Origin: an uncultured Prevotellaceae bacterium
GTDB taxonomy: Bacteria; Bacteroidota; Bacteroidia; Bacteroidales; Muribaculaceae
Direction: 5' to 3'
DNA: 64,000 nt
Assembly (NCBI GenBank): GCA_937898675.1
Contig: CALEJB010000002.1
Location: forward strand, 47,624 to 111,623
The notes below the pieces were generated by a model that saw nothing but the letters and a program-made list of their open reading frames with translations, was not told where the DNA came from and did no database searches. This document shows positions 24,936-33,855 of the stretch, piece by piece (positions within the stretch are counted from its first letter, which is position 1; every line of letters begins with the position of its first letter). A program made the translations under genes and the position numbers.

Positions 24936-26717
24936 TTAAGCCTTGCCTTCGGCCTCGATGCGCTGGCTATCGATGTTGATGTAGAGCTCGTCGAGCTGCT
25001 TTTGGTCCACAGTGCCGGGAGCGTCGAGCATCACGTCGCGACCGCTGTTGTTCTTGGGGAACGCGATGCAGTCGCGAATGCTGTCCAGACCGGCCATGAT
25101 GGACACGAAGCGGTCAAAGCCGAATGCCAGGCCAGCGTGGGGAGGCGCACCAAACTTGAACGCGTTGATGAGGAAGCCAAACTGCTCCATGGCGCGCTCG
25201 GGGGTGAAGCCCAGAATATCAAACATCTTGGCCTGCAGCCTGCCGTCGTGGATACGCAGCGAGCCGCCGCCCACCTCAATGCCGTTGCACACAAAGTCAT
25301 AGGCCTTGGCGCGCACGCGCTCGGGATGCTCGTCGAGCAGAGGGATGTCGTCGGGGTTGGGCATGGTGAACGGGTGGTGCGTTGCCATCAGGCGCTGTTC
25401 CTCGTCGCTCCACTCAAACAGCGGGAAGTCGATGATCCACAGGCACTCAAACTTGTTCTTGTCCCTCAGGCCCAGCCGCTCGCCCATCTCGAGTCGCAGC
25501 GAGCACAACTGGATGCGCGTCTTGTTGGCGTTGTCGCCGCTCATGATCAGCACCAGGTCGCCGTCGTTGGCGCCCATCTTCTCCTTGAGCTGCTGCCACA
25601 CGGCGGAATCATAGAACTTGTCGATGCTGCTCTTGACGGTGCCGTCGGCGTTGAACTTGACATACACAAGGCCCTTGGCGCCCACCTGCGGACGCTTCAC
25701 AAAGTCAACCAGGCCATCAAGCTGCTTGCGGGTGTAGTCGGCGCAGCCGGGGACGCAGATGCCGCCAATGTAGTTGGCCTCGTTGAACACCGGGAAGGTG
25801 CCCGTGCCCTTGAGCACATCGTCCACCTCGACAAAGGTCATGCCAAAGCGGCGGTCGGGCTTGTCGCTGCCATAGAGGCGCATGGCCTCGTGCCAAGTCA
25901 TCTGCTCGAGGTGCTCGGGCAAATCGACATTGCGCACTTGCTTGAACAGGTGGCGTGCCAGGCCCTCAAAGATGTCGATCACGTCCTCCTGGTCCACAAA
26001 ACTCATCTCGCAGTCAATCTGGGTGAACTCGGGCTGGCGGTCGGCACGCAGGTCCTCGTCGCGGAAGCACTTGGCAATCTGGAAGTAGCGGTCAAAGCCT
26101 GCCACCATCAGCAACTGCTTGAGCGTCTGGGGGCTCTGGGGCAAGGCATAGAACTGGCCGGGATTCATGCGCGAGGGAACGACAAAGTCGCGCGCGCCCT
26201 CGGGGGTGGAACCGATGAGGATGGGGGTCTCCACCTCCAGGAACTGCTTGTCATCAAGATAGTTGCGGATGAGGATAGCCATGTCGTGACGCAATTCCAA
26301 GTTCTTGCGCACAGCATTGCGGCGCAGGTCCAGATAGCGGTATTTCATCCTCAGGTCGTCGCCGCCGTCGGTATTGTCCTCGATGGTAAACGGAGGGGTG
26401 ATGCTCTCGCTGAGCACGGTCAGTTCGTTGGCGATGATTTCAATGTCGCCCGTGGGCAGATTGGCGTTCTTGCTTGAGCGCTCGGCCACGGTGCCCTTGA
26501 CCTGGACGACAAATTCGCGGCCCAGGTGGTTGGCTCGCTCGCACAAGTCGGCATCAATCTCGTTGTTGAACACGATTTGGGTAATACCATAGCGGTCACG
26601 CAGGTCCACAAAGGTCATGCCGCCCATCTTGCGCGTGCGCTGCACCCAGCCTGCCAGGGTGACGACTTCGCCCACGTTGTCGATGCGAAGTTCGCCGTTA
26701 GTCTTAGTCCTATACAT
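24936..26717 (-). CDS. aspS: Aspartyl-tRNA synthetase
   Basis: Class II synthetase that charges tRNA-Asp, 593 residues, the bacterial-type length. Seen in order: N-terminal OB fold (about 1-105, MYRTKTNGELR..VTLAGWVQRTRKMGGMTFVDLRDRYGITQIVF), motif 1 region (ETPILIGSTPEGARDFVVPSR), motif 2 (CFRDEDLRADRQPEFTQIDCEMSF), the GAD insertion (about 280-420) and motif 3 (GLAFGFDRFVSIMAG). Whether it is discriminating or also charges tRNA-Asn cannot be told here. It leads a run with the Nif3-like and zinc-ribbon genes. Confidence 0.97.
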   Translation of the reverse strand: MYRTKTNGELRIDNVGEVVTLAGWVQRTRKMGGMTFVDLRDRYGITQIVFNNEIDADLCERANHLGREFVVQVKGTVAERSSKNANLPTGDIEIIANELTVLSESITPPFTIEDNTDGGDDLRMKYRYLDLRRNAVRKNLELRHDMAILIRNYLDDKQFLEVETPILIGSTPEGARDFVVPSRMNPGQFYALPQSPQTLKQLLMVAGFDRYFQIAKCFRDEDLRADRQPEFTQIDCEMSFVDQEDVIDIFEGLARHLFKQVRNVDLPEHLEQMTWHEAMRLYGSDKPDRRFGMTFVEVDDVLKGTGTFPVFNEANYIGGICVPGCADYTRKQLDGLVDFVKRPQVGAKGLVYVKFNADGTVKSSIDKFYDSAVWQQLKEKMGANDGDLVLIMSGDNANKTRIQLCSLRLEMGERLGLRDKNKFECLWIIDFPLFEWSDEEQRLMATHHPFTMPNPDDIPLLDEHPERVRAKAYDFVCNGIEVGGGSLRIHDGRLQAKMFDILGFTPERAMEQFGFLINAFKFGAPPHAGLAFGFDRFVSIMAGLDSIRDCIAFPKNNSGRDVMLDAPGTVDQKQLDELYINIDSQRIEAEGKA

Positions 26718-26765
26718 GAGGTTTTATTGTTATTTGAATTGTTGTTTTAGATATGTTTCAACTTG

Positions 26766-26773
26766 CAAAGTTA
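26766..26773 (-). promoter_or_regulatory. -7 box of aspS
   Basis: TAACTTTG on the minus strand, 49 bases before the aspS ATG. Confidence 0.55.
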
Positions 26774-26857
26774 GTGTTTTCTTGCCACATTTTTCCTTGC
26801 CGCGGCAAAAAAATATGAATTTCAGCGCTTTTGACTTGCCATATATAAAAAATGATG

Positions 26858-26865
26858 TACCTTTG
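26858..26865 (+). promoter_or_regulatory. -7 box of tRNA-Pro
   Basis: TACCTTTG 18 bases before the tRNA, with a TTG-containing stretch about 20 bases further upstream (26829-26838) as a -33 candidate. Confidence 0.65.
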
Positions 26866-26882
26866 CGGCGCAAAATCAGTGA

Positions 26883-26957
26883 CGGGGTGTAGCGCAGTCC
26901 GGTTAGCGCGCCTGCTTTGGGAGCAGGAAGTCCCTGGTTCGAATCCAGGTACCCCGA
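26883..26957 (+). tRNA. tRNA-Pro (anticodon TGG)
   Basis: A full cloverleaf can be drawn: acceptor CGGGGTG with TACCCCG, D arm GCGC/GCGC, anticodon arm CCTGC-TTTGGGA-GCAGG giving anticodon TGG, T arm CCTGG-TTCGAAT-CCAGG and discriminator A. CCA is not encoded. Confidence 0.97.
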
Positions 26958-27000
26958 CAGGAGGAACACACAATCCAAGTTTTCCGCAACTGGCGAACGA

Positions 27001-27040
27001 GAGCAAACGCGATTTATTCGAGCGCTTGCTCCCGTTTTTT
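27001..27040 (+). terminator. Terminator of tRNA-Pro
   Basis: A 10-position stem with one mismatch (27001-27010 with 27022-27031), followed by CCG and six T. Confidence 0.8.
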
Positions 27041-27095
27041 ATGGGCCGATGCATTATTATTCATTGATTGTTCAGCAATAATCGCCAAATCATTG

Positions 27096-27103
27096 TAATT
27101 TTG
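27096..27103 (+). promoter_or_regulatory. -7 box of cstA
   Basis: TAATTTTG, 30 bases before the cstA ATG. Confidence 0.55.
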
Positions 27104-27133
27104 CAGTGAGAAAACAAAAAGAACAAGAAGACT

Positions 27134-28675
27134 ATGATCACATTTATTGTCAGCCTCGTCGCCCTTGTATTGGGCTATCTGATTTATGGTGCGGTCATGG
27201 AGCGCGTGATGCACCCCGATGACCGCGAAACACCTGCCGTGCGGCTTGCCGACGGCGTGGACTATGTGGTGCTGCCCACATGGAAGGTGTTTATGATTCA
27301 GTTCCTTAACATTGCGGGAACCGGTCCCATCTTTGGTGCCATCATGGGCATGTGGTTCGGCCCGGCATCCTACCTGTGGATTGTGCTGGGTTGTATCTTT
27401 GCCGGTGCTGTGCACGACTTCCTGAGCGGCATGCTGTCGTTGCGCAGCGACGGCGCCAACCTGCCAACACTCATCGGCCAATACTTGGGCGGCGGCACTC
27501 GCAATGTGATGCTCGTCGTCATTGTGGCGCTGCTGGTCATGGTGGGTGCGGTGTTTGTTTACAGTCCGGCTCTCATTCTTGCCGACATATACGGCGAGCC
27601 GCTGCTGTGGGTTGCCGTTATCTTTGTTTACTACTTCATTGCCACCCTGCTGCCCATCGACAAGATTATCGGCCGCATTTATCCCGTTTTTGCCATCGCA
27701 ATGATAGTGATGGCCCTGGGCCTGCTGGTGGGTTTGCTAGTCAAGATGCCCCACCTGCCCGAGTTGTGGGACATGGCCAACATGGACGTGTGGCGCCATG
27801 GGCAGACCCTTAACGGCAAGGACATCCTGGGGGTCACTGAATACATCAGCAAGAATCCTTTGATTCCGTGCTTGTTCATCACCATCGCCTGCGGTGCCAT
27901 CAGCGGCTTCCATTCCACCCAAAGCCCGATGATGGCGCGCTGCCTCAAGAGCGAGAAACTGGCGCGTCCCGTGTTCTACGGCGCGATGATTACCGAAGGG
28001 CTTGTCGCCCTCATTTGGGCGACGGTGTCGTCCTATTTCTTCTATTACCAGGGATGGAAAGAGGTCGTCAGCCCCGAGACCGTGAACGAGTTTATGGCCC
28101 AGGTGCAGACCGCCGACGGCAAGACGCTCATCCAATACTTCAGCGCGCCCCAGGTGGTCAACCTGGTGTGCAGCGGCTGGCTGGGCGTCTTGGGCGGCAC
28201 AGTGGCCATCCTGGGCGTTGTGGCGGCGCCCATCACCAGCGGTGACACGGCCCTGCGCAGCGCGCGCCTCATCATTGCCGAGTGGCTGCACGCCGACCAG
28301 CACTCGATGGCGCGCCGCCTGATGATCAGCGTGCCCGTGTTTGCCGTCTCGCTGCTCTTGCTCGTGTGGCAGATGAACAACCCCGACGGCTTCAATGTGC
28401 TGTGGCAATACTTTGGCTGGTGCAACCAGGCGCTGTCGGTCTTCACGTTATGGGCCCTTACCGTTTATCTGGCGCGCAACCGCAAGGCGTGGATAATCAC
28501 TTTCATTCCCGCCGTGTTCATGACCATGGTTGCCGTGACCTTCCTCACCGCTTCGCCCGTGGTGCTGGGCAAACAGTCCATTACAGAATGGGTGGCCCTG
28601 GGCACAGCAGTCATCGCAACGGCATGGTTTACCATCTGGCTCAACAAAACAAGAAATTCCAAGATGATGAACTAA
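27134..28675 (+). CDS. cstA: Carbon starvation protein A family transporter
   Basis: Inner-membrane protein of 513 residues with about 13-15 helices, the short form found in Bacteroidetes (E. coli CstA is about 700). Family signatures: VLGYLIYGAVMERV near the start, MIQFLNIAGTGPIFGAIMGMWFGPASYLWIVLGCIFAGAVHDFLSGM, and CGAISGFHSTQSPMMARCLKSE. CstA proteins take up pyruvate or peptides under carbon limitation in enterobacteria; here the substrate is inferred only from the family. No partner two-component genes are next to it. Confidence 0.92.
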   Translation: MITFIVSLVALVLGYLIYGAVMERVMHPDDRETPAVRLADGVDYVVLPTWKVFMIQFLNIAGTGPIFGAIMGMWFGPASYLWIVLGCIFAGAVHDFLSGMLSLRSDGANLPTLIGQYLGGGTRNVMLVVIVALLVMVGAVFVYSPALILADIYGEPLLWVAVIFVYYFIATLLPIDKIIGRIYPVFAIAMIVMALGLLVGLLVKMPHLPELWDMANMDVWRHGQTLNGKDILGVTEYISKNPLIPCLFITIACGAISGFHSTQSPMMARCLKSEKLARPVFYGAMITEGLVALIWATVSSYFFYYQGWKEVVSPETVNEFMAQVQTADGKTLIQYFSAPQVVNLVCSGWLGVLGGTVAILGVVAAPITSGDTALRSARLIIAEWLHADQHSMARRLMISVPVFAVSLLLLVWQMNNPDGFNVLWQYFGWCNQALSVFTLWALTVYLARNRKAWIITFIPAVFMTMVAVTFLTASPVVLGKQSITEWVALGTAVIATAWFTIWLNKTRNSKMMN

Positions 28676-28754
28676 AACCCAAAAAGTTCATGTATTTTTC
28701 AATCAATTAAATTTCATCAAACTCAAGCTAAACAGAATATAATTGATTAAAAAT

Positions 28755-28927
28755 ATGGCTAAAAATCAAACACAGGAATACCTGGACTGAGTTTTTCTTG
28801 GAAAAGAGCATTGGGGATCACCCAGGCTAAAAGAGCGTTCAGCAAATCAACGGGAATACCTACATCCAAAGCAGGTATTGAAAGAAAATTTGGTTCTACA
28901 ATCATTAAATTTTTGTTTGGAAAGTAG
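28755..28927 (+). pseudogene. Possible relic of a small gene broken by frameshifts
   Basis: Three short stretches in successive frames read like one protein: MAKNQTQEYL from 28755, then WTEFFLEKSIGDHPG from 28783, then AKRAFSKSTGIPTSKAGIERKFG and a stop at 28925. Together they would make about 60 residues. Base composition is AT-rich compared with neighbours. I do not recognise a family with certainty. The rest of the gap 28676-28996 holds a run of eight G at 28940-28947 and nothing else I can name. Confidence 0.3.
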
Positions 28928-28996
28928 CATATCAATGTAGGGGGGGGCAAAACTATGCCGGACCCATTAGACCGGACGCTACAAGAGGAGTAAAGT

Positions 28997-30034
28997 TTAG
29001 TGAAACACCCGCTGGTAGGAGCGGTCGATGAGGCGGGTGCAGTGGGGGGTGAGGATGTGGATGCCGTCGTAATAGCTGTGGAGGTCGCCCGCCAGCGTGC
29101 TGTCGCCGCTGAAGTCGTTGACGCGGTCATTGCCCAAAATTTCGCACAATACGGCATGGTCGATGGGCGACAACGCGGGACAGCGAAAGCGCGGCGGCAC
29201 AATCACCACATAGTCAATTTTGTGTTCATGCAATATGGCCGCGATGTCACGCAAGACAGCCTCGGCGCCGGCATCTATGCTCAAGGGCATCGGGCCAGGC
29301 ATGGGCTTCATGTCCACCAGCCAGGGCATATCGGCATAGTAGGCATCGGGATTGGCGGCGATGGTGGAGTCGAGCACGGTGCTGTAGTCCTCATTCATGG
29401 CCTCGACACGGGCACAGGGCACATGGGCCACCTTGCCGTCGGCCAGGAGTTTATCGGCCAGGGCGGTCGTGGGCCACAGTTTGAACCTCATCATGTCCAG
29501 GTCACGAAAGGCGTTGAAGTGCAGCAGGTGAAACTGCAGGCGGTTAACCTCGGGCGACACCTCATAGTGGGGAATGAAGGGCATCTCGCCGTATCGCTTG
29601 GGGCGGCGCAGCATCTCCTCCTCAATGATGAGCAAGGCGTGGCGCACGGGGAAGCCGCGAGAGGTGAGCCAGCGCAACTCGTCGCGGATGCCGGTGAGCG
29701 TCTGGGCGCCCTCGGTGAAATGATAGACGCTGGCCGAGTTGGGCAGATGGCGCTTCCACGCCGAGGCGAGGAAATTGGACGAAATCGACGAGCCAAAGAT
29801 GAACGAGTCGAAATGGCGGCTGGGATTGTAGTGCTTGAAGCCTTCGAGGGCAACATAGCGCTTGTTGGGGATGCGCTCAAGCGAGTCGCCCGGCGCTACG
29901 GACACGCCATTGTAGGCATGGACGACATGGAACGGGTCGACCACGGCATAGAGCGCCACGAACAGCGCCACGGGGAGCAGCGCCAACATGGAGCGCAACA
30001 CAAACCGCTTGAATCCAGGCTTATCGTTACCCAT
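28997..30034 (-). CDS. SGNH-hydrolase-like membrane-anchored protein, partner of MBOAT
   Basis: 345 residues from the ATG at 30034 (MGNDKPGFKRFVLRSML); a longer reading upstream runs antisense-like through the MBOAT gene and is rejected. One N-terminal helix (about 11-32) anchors an extracytoplasmic domain. FIFGSSISSNF (about 82-92) looks like the Ser block of SGNH/AlgX/DltD-type folds, and YYDGIHILTPH near the end resembles the Asp-x-x-His block. Such proteins accept acyl groups from an MBOAT partner and pass them to a surface polymer. The MBOAT gene is 19 bases upstream, which supports this. Polymer and acyl group are unknown. Confidence 0.72.
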   Translation of the reverse strand: MGNDKPGFKRFVLRSMLALLPVALFVALYAVVDPFHVVHAYNGVSVAPGDSLERIPNKRYVALEGFKHYNPSRHFDSFIFGSSISSNFLASAWKRHLPNSASVYHFTEGAQTLTGIRDELRWLTSRGFPVRHALLIIEEEMLRRPKRYGEMPFIPHYEVSPEVNRLQFHLLHFNAFRDLDMMRFKLWPTTALADKLLADGKVAHVPCARVEAMNEDYSTVLDSTIAANPDAYYADMPWLVDMKPMPGPMPLSIDAGAEAVLRDIAAILHEHKIDYVVIVPPRFRCPALSPIDHAVLCEILGNDRVNDFSGDSTLAGDLHSYYDGIHILTPHCTRLIDRSYQRVFH

Positions 30035-30053
30035 AGTCCACTGCCACGCTTGA

Positions 30054-31451
30054 TTAGAATTGGAAATAGATGAACTGCATGTTGCTGTCGAGGCTGGCCA
30101 GCGAGATGCCGGCGAGCAACCCCCAGTAAATGAGCCAGCGCACCACGGTGGGGAACGGCAGTCGCTGGAGCGGGAATTCCTGCTTGCGGCCCAGCCACTC
30201 GACGACGAAGAACGGCACGATGTAGAAGATGGGCTGGCCAAAGACAGGACGCAAGGTCCACGAGCCGTGGGCGATGACGTCGCAGATTTCGCCCAAGTGG
30301 GTGATGCCGTTGGCGCGGAAGGCCAGAAAGACCATCGCAAACAGGAAGAAGGTGAGCAGGCATCGCGGCAGGTCGCGCCAGGTGGCATGAGGACTCAACT
30401 GGCGCTTGGGCAGGAAGATGAACGGAATGAGCAACAGGCCGTTGACCGTGCCCCAGATGACAAAGGTCCAGTCAGCGCCATGCCACAGTCCCGACAAGGC
30501 AAACACAATCATGATGTTGACCACCGTGCGCCACTTGCCGCGGCGAGAGCCGCCCAGGGGGAAATAGACATAGTGGCGGAACCAGGTCATCAACGAGATG
30601 TGCCACCGCTGCCACAGTTCCTTCATGTTGCGGGAGAAGAACGGGTAACGGAAGTTGGGCTGCAGCCTAATGTTCATGAGACGCGCCGAGCCGATGGCGA
30701 TGTCGCTGTAGCCCGAGAAGTCGGCATAAATCTGGACGGCAAACAGGATGCCCGCCCAAATCATGCTCCACGACGAGTAATAGTAGGGGTTATAGAGCAA
30801 TTGGTCCACATAGTAGCCCACGCCATCGGCGATGATAACCTTTTTGGACAGGCCCCACAGGATTTGTCGCATGCCCACGACGGCGGTGTCGTAGTCAAAA
30901 GTCTTGCGGCGCAGGAACTGCGGCAACAGATTGGAGGCGCGCTCGATGGGACCTGCCACCAGCTGCGGGAAAAAGGCGATGAACACGGCAAAGGCCACCA
31001 CGTCGCGCGTGGGCTTGACATCGCCGCGATACACGTCGATGGTGTAACTGATGGCCTGGAAGGTGTAGAACGAGATGCCCACAGGCAACAGGATGTTGAG
31101 CGTGGGCCAGTCGGGGGTGGCGCCAAAGAGACCAAGCAGATGCACAAAACTGTCCCTAAAGAAGTTGAGATACTTGAAAAACGCCAATATGCCCAAGTTG
31201 AGCACGATGTTGGCAGCGGCCCAAGCCCTGTCGCCGCGGCCCTTGTCGCCGCGCATCATGGCCGCGCTGCCACAGGTGGTGAGTGTGGTGAGCGCTATGA
31301 GGCTGAGCATGCGCCAGTCCCACCAGCCGTAGAACACATAACTGGCAACGAGCAGGAACAGGTTTTGCCACTTGAGGCGGTTTTTCAGCCCCCAGTATAT
31401 GAAGAATACAAGCGGCAGAAAAATGGCGTATGTATAAGTATCGAATTGCAT
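30054..31451 (-). CDS. MBOAT family O-acyltransferase (AlgI/DltB-like)
   Basis: Polytopic acyltransferase of 465 residues that moves an acyl group across the inner membrane for O-acylation of an exported polymer. Typical AlgI-like features: FIYWGLKNRLKWQNLFLLVASYVFYGWWDWR near the start, LPVGISFYTFQAISYTIDVYRGD, the central WQRWHISLMTWFRHYVYFPLGG, and the catalytic His in ALSGLWHGADWTFVIWG (His about 341). The promoter box is so near the ATG that the mRNA may be almost leaderless. Downstream lies the SGNH-like partner. Confidence 0.92.
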   Translation of the reverse strand: MQFDTYTYAIFLPLVFFIYWGLKNRLKWQNLFLLVASYVFYGWWDWRMLSLIALTTLTTCGSAAMMRGDKGRGDRAWAAANIVLNLGILAFFKYLNFFRDSFVHLLGLFGATPDWPTLNILLPVGISFYTFQAISYTIDVYRGDVKPTRDVVAFAVFIAFFPQLVAGPIERASNLLPQFLRRKTFDYDTAVVGMRQILWGLSKKVIIADGVGYYVDQLLYNPYYYSSWSMIWAGILFAVQIYADFSGYSDIAIGSARLMNIRLQPNFRYPFFSRNMKELWQRWHISLMTWFRHYVYFPLGGSRRGKWRTVVNIMIVFALSGLWHGADWTFVIWGTVNGLLLIPFIFLPKRQLSPHATWRDLPRCLLTFFLFAMVFLAFRANGITHLGEICDVIAHGSWTLRPVFGQPIFYIVPFFVVEWLGRKQEFPLQRLPFPTVVRWLIYWGLLAGISLASLDSNMQFIYFQF

Positions 31452-31460
31452 AACTCACCG

Positions 31461-31468
31461 CAAAGGTA
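31461..31468 (-). promoter_or_regulatory. -7 box of the MBOAT gene
   Basis: TACCTTTG on the minus strand, only 9 bases before the ATG at 31451, implying a leader of a few bases. Confidence 0.6.
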
Positions 31469-31578
31469 ACAAAATATTTGATAACATGCAGTTTTTGTCC
31501 AGTGTGATTGCTCAAGCGGCAGTTTTGGCGGGTTTTAACCCTCGGCACGGTTCTTGCTTTTTCTACAGGCATACGATT

Positions 31579-32742
31579 ATGTTTATCTACACTTACACCG
31601 AAGCAGAAGGAACCGAGTCGCGCCGCGTGGCCAACGACATCGACCAGATCATGAAACCCGCCTTTGGCGACCGCCCGTCGGCCAACGGACATTCGTCGGG
31701 TACGCGCCTCAACGCCAGGATGTTCAAGGAGTATGAGGCGGCGCGCGGCATGATGCTCAACGACCTCGTGACCGAGGACATGCTGCAACTCGTCAACATG
31801 GGCATCCAGGGCGTGGGGCTGAATGTGGTGTCACCACACGGACTGACATTATGTCACATTGTGCAGGGTAATGCCGTGTGCGCCCGCATCGACATCGACG
31901 ACCTGCACTACCGCCAGCAGTGGAGCGCGTCGCCCATGGAGGCCGTGGACCGCGAGCGCATCGCCGAGGCTTCGCAGGTGTTCCTTGACCACGCCAAGGT
32001 GTGGCGCGAGCAGCTTGCCGCTGCTTTCAAAGCCGACAGCAAGGGCGTGAAAATGCGCAACATGGCACTCAACAACATGGACGCCTACCTCAAGCGGTAT
32101 TTTGACGGCACGGGAATCACCTACTGCTGCGACAAGCACCGCGCCGACAACCACAAGTCGCGACTGCTGGTGCGGCTCAACGCCTTCAAAACGCTCGAAC
32201 TGGCCATCCCGCACGACGACTTCATCAACCACTTGGACATGGTCAAGCCCTTTATGCTGGAGTTTGCCCTCATGGCGCGCAACGGCCGCTTCATCGTGCG
32301 CAGCGAGGCGCGCGACGACTGGCAGACGGCACCCGGGGCTGCCGGCGCGCCCAGCGAACCCGCTGGAGAGCAATGCCCCAAGGGGTTCAAGCGCTGGCTG
32401 CAACGCCTGGCGGGCAGCGGCAAGGGCAAGGCACCCGCCCAAGCCGTCACCACGCCGCTCCAGCAAGCCGTGGACGCCGCCCTCGAGGGCAAACGGTGGC
32501 AATACCACCTCACCGAGGGGTTTGACCCCGACGGCGAAATCGGCATGCGCCAGCAACTGCACATCAGGTTGCCGCGCGGCAAGGCCATGATCATCGACCT
32601 GGGTCTGGCCACCGCCGCCGACCGCATCGCCCACGACACGGGCTACATACCCCGCCTGACGGAACTCTTGCGCCTGTTCCCCTACAGCATCACCGGCCCG
32701 CGCAAGGTAGAGTGGACCACCGCACCGCGCGACCAGCAATAA
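31579..32742 (+). CDS. Uncharacterised protein, first gene of an AAA/VWA unit
   Basis: Not recognised. From the ATG at 31579 (MFIYTYTEAEG) it has 387 residues; a longer reading starting at 31486 overlaps the divergent promoter region. It has no signal peptide or membrane helix. The N-terminal two thirds (about 1-250) contain a helical region with RMFKEYEAARGMMLNDLVTEDMLQLVNMGIQGVGL. A Pro/Ala/Gly/Lys-rich linker (about 252-300) separates it from a C-terminal domain (about 305-375, QQAVDAALEGKRWQYHL). It is followed 36 bases later by a MoxR-like ATPase and then a VWA protein, all on the same strand, so it probably works with them. Confidence 0.72.
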   Translation: MFIYTYTEAEGTESRRVANDIDQIMKPAFGDRPSANGHSSGTRLNARMFKEYEAARGMMLNDLVTEDMLQLVNMGIQGVGLNVVSPHGLTLCHIVQGNAVCARIDIDDLHYRQQWSASPMEAVDRERIAEASQVFLDHAKVWREQLAAAFKADSKGVKMRNMALNNMDAYLKRYFDGTGITYCCDKHRADNHKSRLLVRLNAFKTLELAIPHDDFINHLDMVKPFMLEFALMARNGRFIVRSEARDDWQTAPGAAGAPSEPAGEQCPKGFKRWLQRLAGSGKGKAPAQAVTTPLQQAVDAALEGKRWQYHLTEGFDPDGEIGMRQQLHIRLPRGKAMIIDLGLATAADRIAHDTGYIPRLTELLRLFPYSITGPRKVEWTTAPRDQQ

Positions 32743-32778
32743 CCAAGCACATCATAACAAAATCAACGACATAACACA

Positions 32779-33849
32779 ATGGCTATCACCATCAACACCG
32801 GCGACCTCAAGACCATTCTCGAGACCACGCCATCCACACAAAACATCCTGCTCGTGGGCAAGCACGGCATCGGCAAGAGCGAAATCATCACGCGCCACTT
32901 TGAGGACCAGGGCATTCCTGTCATCGCCCTGTTCCTGGGGCAGATGAGCGACCCGGGCGACCTCATCGGCCTGCCCAACAAGGACGAGGCCAGCGGCAAG
33001 ACCGAGTTCATGCCCCCCTACTGGTTCCCCATGGACGACAAACCCGTGGTGCTGTTCCTCGACGAGATGAACCGCGCGCGGCCCGAGATTCTGCAGTCGG
33101 TCATGGACCTGTCGCTCAACCGCAAGCTCGCTGGGCGCGCACTGCCCGAGGGCAGCCGCGTGATTGCCGCCGTCAACGACGGCGAGGAGTACCAGCTCAC
33201 CGACCTGGACCCCGCGCTGGTGTCGCGCTTCAATGTCTATTACTTCAGCCCCACGGTGGGCGAGTGGCTGTTCTGGGCCAAGCAGCACGGCGTGGACCAG
33301 CGCGTCATCACCTTCATCGAGGAGCACCCCGACGAGCTGGAGAAGAACACCGACATCAACAAGGGCACCTTTGACAAGACGCCCGACCGCCGTGCGTGGG
33401 TGCGCGTGAGCGGCCTGCTGCAGGCCAGCGGACACATCACCGACATCAACCGCCTGGCCAAGATGATCACCGGCGTGGTGGGCGCACGCTCGGCGTCGAT
33501 GTTCATCCAGTCGCTCAACCAGTCGCGCATGCTCAGCGCCCGCGAGGTGCTCATGGACTTCACCGCCTGCCAGCAGGAACTGTCCACCTACACCATGCCG
33601 CAGGCGGCCGTCATCAACGAGGGCATCTACCAGTACCTGGAACTGGGAGTCAAGGACGCCGAGAAAGACGCCGTCAACGCCAACCTGCTGCGCTACATCC
33701 GCTGGATGCTGAGCAACAACCGCCAGGAGGCCATCGCCCACTTTGCCTCGTTCTTTGAGAACGCCACCTACCCCAACGCCAATGCCCACATCATGATGGA
33801 CTGCCGCGACGCGCTGGCGCTCATCAACCAAATGATTGCCAACCTGTAA
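32779..33849 (+). CDS. MoxR-like AAA+ ATPase
   Basis: Cytoplasmic AAA+ protein of 356 residues. Walker A is GKHGIGKS (27-34), Walker B is VVLFLDEMNRARPEI (Asp95, Glu96), and the sensor/arginine-finger region reads VIAAVNDGEEYQLTDLDPALVSRFNVYYF (about 130-158). These match the MoxR branch, whose members act as remodelling chaperones, usually with a VWA-domain partner encoded next door. Such a partner follows after 6 bases. Gene order and spacing imply one operon with the unknown protein upstream. RavA-ViaA is a comparable, better known pair; the target here is unknown. Confidence 0.88.
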   Translation: MAITINTGDLKTILETTPSTQNILLVGKHGIGKSEIITRHFEDQGIPVIALFLGQMSDPGDLIGLPNKDEASGKTEFMPPYWFPMDDKPVVLFLDEMNRARPEILQSVMDLSLNRKLAGRALPEGSRVIAAVNDGEEYQLTDLDPALVSRFNVYYFSPTVGEWLFWAKQHGVDQRVITFIEEHPDELEKNTDINKGTFDKTPDRRAWVRVSGLLQASGHITDINRLAKMITGVVGARSASMFIQSLNQSRMLSAREVLMDFTACQQELSTYTMPQAAVINEGIYQYLELGVKDAEKDAVNANLLRYIRWMLSNNRQEAIAHFASFFENATYPNANAHIMMDCRDALALINQMIANL

Positions 33850-33855
33850 CACGCC

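Noticed and set aside
28940..28947. Run of eight G as a phase-variation tract
   Set aside because: It lies in non-coding sequence between convergent genes and not inside a promoter spacer or a reading frame.
30035..30388. N-terminal extension of the SGNH-like protein
   Set aside because: The extension overlaps the MBOAT coding region in another frame and has Ser/Pro/Arg-rich shadow composition; the ATG at 30034 gives a clean anchor helix.
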